Source: Haloarcula marina (GTDB taxonomy: Archaea; Halobacteriota; Halobacteria; Halobacteriales; Haloarculaceae). Taken from it: DNA of 64,000 bases. Numbering within the stretch: position 1 is the stretch's first letter; the number at the start of each line of letters is the position of its first letter. The notes beneath the pieces are model-generated. The model saw only the letters and a list, made by a program, of their open reading frames with translations, had not been told where the DNA came from and ran no database searches. The position numbers and the translations under genes are program-made. The DNA lies in contig NZ_CP100405.1 in assembly GCF_024218775.1 (NCBI RefSeq), forward strand, positions 299,879 through 363,878, in the 5' to 3' direction. Shown here in pieces: positions 63,162 to 64,000 of this stretch.

Positions 63162-63422
63162 CTGAGATTACTGGTCTCCGGACCCGGAGCAGGCGCGGTC
63201 CACGGCGCGCTAGCGACGATACTCGGTGCCGCCGTCGTATTCGGGACGCTCGTCCTCATCAGTGTCCTGTTCGCTGGGCTCATTCCGGCCATCGGTGGCC
63301 TCGGCGTCGCCATCTTCGCCCTGTTCGTAATGTCGACACCCGGCGCAATCGCGGGCGTTGTCGGTGGCTGGATGAAGGAACGTCGCGCACCGCGGCGGGA
63401 CACGGGAGCGACCTCCCCCTGA
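63162..63422 (+). pseudogene. DUF5518-like protein, 5'-truncated tandem copy
   Basis: The plus frame from a TAG at 63159-63161 reads SGPGAGAVHGALATILGAAV, FGTLVLISVLFAGLIPAIGG, LGVAIFALFVMSTPGAIAGV, VGGWMKERR to TGA at 63420-63422. It aligns with the C-terminal two thirds of the intact DUF5518 protein at 63535 (GLVAGAFGGIVGAIVLA and PSGIAGALGGWLKE), but the N-terminal helix pair is missing and no ATG or GTG precedes the block. It is an ancient tandem duplicate with a decayed start. Confidence 0.6.
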
Positions 63423-63534
63423 CCGCCGCGTCGACAGAGCCGACGGAATCGGAGACAGACGACACCGGTACTGTGCGGCGTTCGAAAATCCACCGAGCGA
63501 ATCGATTTTACACTAGTCACCCGAATGTCAAGTC

Positions 63535-63906
63535 ATGCGAACGAATTGGAAAGCGGTGATACTCGGCGTCCTCGTCATCGTCGTCGTCGGGTCACTCGGC
63601 GGCATCGCGATACCGGTAGTGGGGACTATCGGCGGCGGCGTCATCGGCGGGTTCGTCGCTGGCTACGTCGCGGGCGGTGGTCTCTGGAACGGCACGTGGA
63701 ACGGGTTGGTCGCCGGTGCGTTCGGCGGCATCGTCGGCGCGATAGTGCTCGCGTTCATCGGCGCGTTGGTCGGGGCCATCGCCAGCCCCCTGGGAAGCCT
63801 GCTCGCCGGGGCAAGCGTGCTCGTCCTCGGCGTCGTCACCGCGCTACTGTTCGCCCTCCCGAGCGGTATCGCTGGCGCACTCGGCGGATGGCTGAAAGAG
63901 ACATAG
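63535..63906 (+). CDS. DUF5518-family membrane protein
   Basis: 123 residues: MRTNWKAVILGVLVIVVVGS, then glycine-rich helices GTIGGGVIGGFVAGYVAGGG, WNGLVAGAFGGIVGAIVLAF, IGALVGAIASPLGSLLAGAS and a C-terminal GGWLKET. Glycine-zipper helices suggest a small oligomeric membrane protein. DUF5518 is haloarchaeal, of unknown function. The window ends about 95 bp later with no further gene visible. Confidence 0.8.
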   Translation: MRTNWKAVILGVLVIVVVGSLGGIAIPVVGTIGGGVIGGFVAGYVAGGGLWNGTWNGLVAGAFGGIVGAIVLAFIGALVGAIASPLGSLLAGASVLVLGVVTALLFALPSGIAGALGGWLKET

Positions 63907-64000
63907 CGGGGGAAGACCCACCTCAGCACGTCGAAATCCCGCTGGTGCATTGAACTACATAGTCCAGATAATCCAGATAGTTCAGGCAGGTAGCTAAACC

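Noticed and set aside
63945..63995. Short direct repetition of TCCAGATA words at the window end
   Set aside because: Only two partial copies over about 25 bp; too little to call a repeat array.

Overview
The window reads as chromosome or megaplasmid DNA of a halophilic archaeon (class Halobacteria). The evidence is a GC-rich sequence, very acidic proteins, haloarchaeal-only small families (amphi-Trp/HVO_2922, DUF5789, DUF5518, small zinc-ribbon proteins), a group II chaperonin, a CDC48 AAA ATPase, and TATA-like boxes about 25-30 nt before many start codons, the pattern of leaderless archaeal transcripts. The genus cannot be fixed from this sequence. No rRNA, tRNA or CRISPR array was seen.

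Layout. 1-4.5 kb: a DUF1328 membrane protein fragment, small regulatory-type proteins, a diadenylate-cyclase-domain protein in tandem with a Kef/CPA2 cation:proton antiporter, and an FNR-like flavoprotein. 4.6-6.6 kb: an HpcH/HpaI aldolase with a CaCA cation exchanger. 6.6-15.1 kb: a scarred region with transposase remnants, a membrane gene cut by an IS5-type remnant, two decayed copies of a CBS-domain gene, MscS, a lipoprotein and CDC48.

15.3-40.7 kb is the centrepiece: a catabolic island for acidic sugars. It holds two GH4 glycosidases of the alpha-galacturonidase/alpha-glucuronidase type, a uronate-dehydrogenase-like SDR plus a second SDR, two enolase-superfamily sugar-acid dehydratases, a dihydrodipicolinate-synthase-family dehydratase, and an alpha-ketoglutarate-semialdehyde-type aldehyde dehydrogenase. 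It also holds a mannonate-dehydratase-like TIM barrel, two Gfo/Idh/MocA oxidoreductases, two aldo/keto reductases, a CBM9-like protein, an IclR regulator and a complete CUT1 ABC importer. Together these outline the oxidative hexuronate route: importer -> GH4 -> uronate dehydrogenase -> aldarate dehydratase -> 2-keto-3-deoxy acid -> 2,5-dioxopentanoate -> 2-oxoglutarate. A pentose (Haloferax xac-type) route ending in the same two steps is the main alternative. A divergent thermosome subunit sits inside the island. A broken LamG-like secreted-protein gene follows it at 41.4-42.0 kb.

42.7-53 kb: a DUF5789-like protein, a CNNM/CorC-type transporter, an IS1341-type element whose TnpB carries an amber stop, an SLC13 permease with RCK_C domains, small haloarchaeal proteins, the intact CBS/hibernation-factor-like gene, another transposase remnant next to a truncated Fic gene, and a universal stress protein. 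53-64 kb: a P1B heavy-metal ATPase, a PaaK-like ligase, a ferritin-like/VIT1 fusion, an EamA exporter, DUF1269, a TIGR00341 protein, two coupled membrane proteins, and a tandem pair of DUF5518 proteins, the first truncated.

The most interesting signals not explained by single genes are the uronate island itself, three identical-architecture GTTCCC-N5-GGGAAC palindromes at its edges, a 70-bp promoter duplication at 0.3/1.5 kb, and the scattered remains of the CBS gene.
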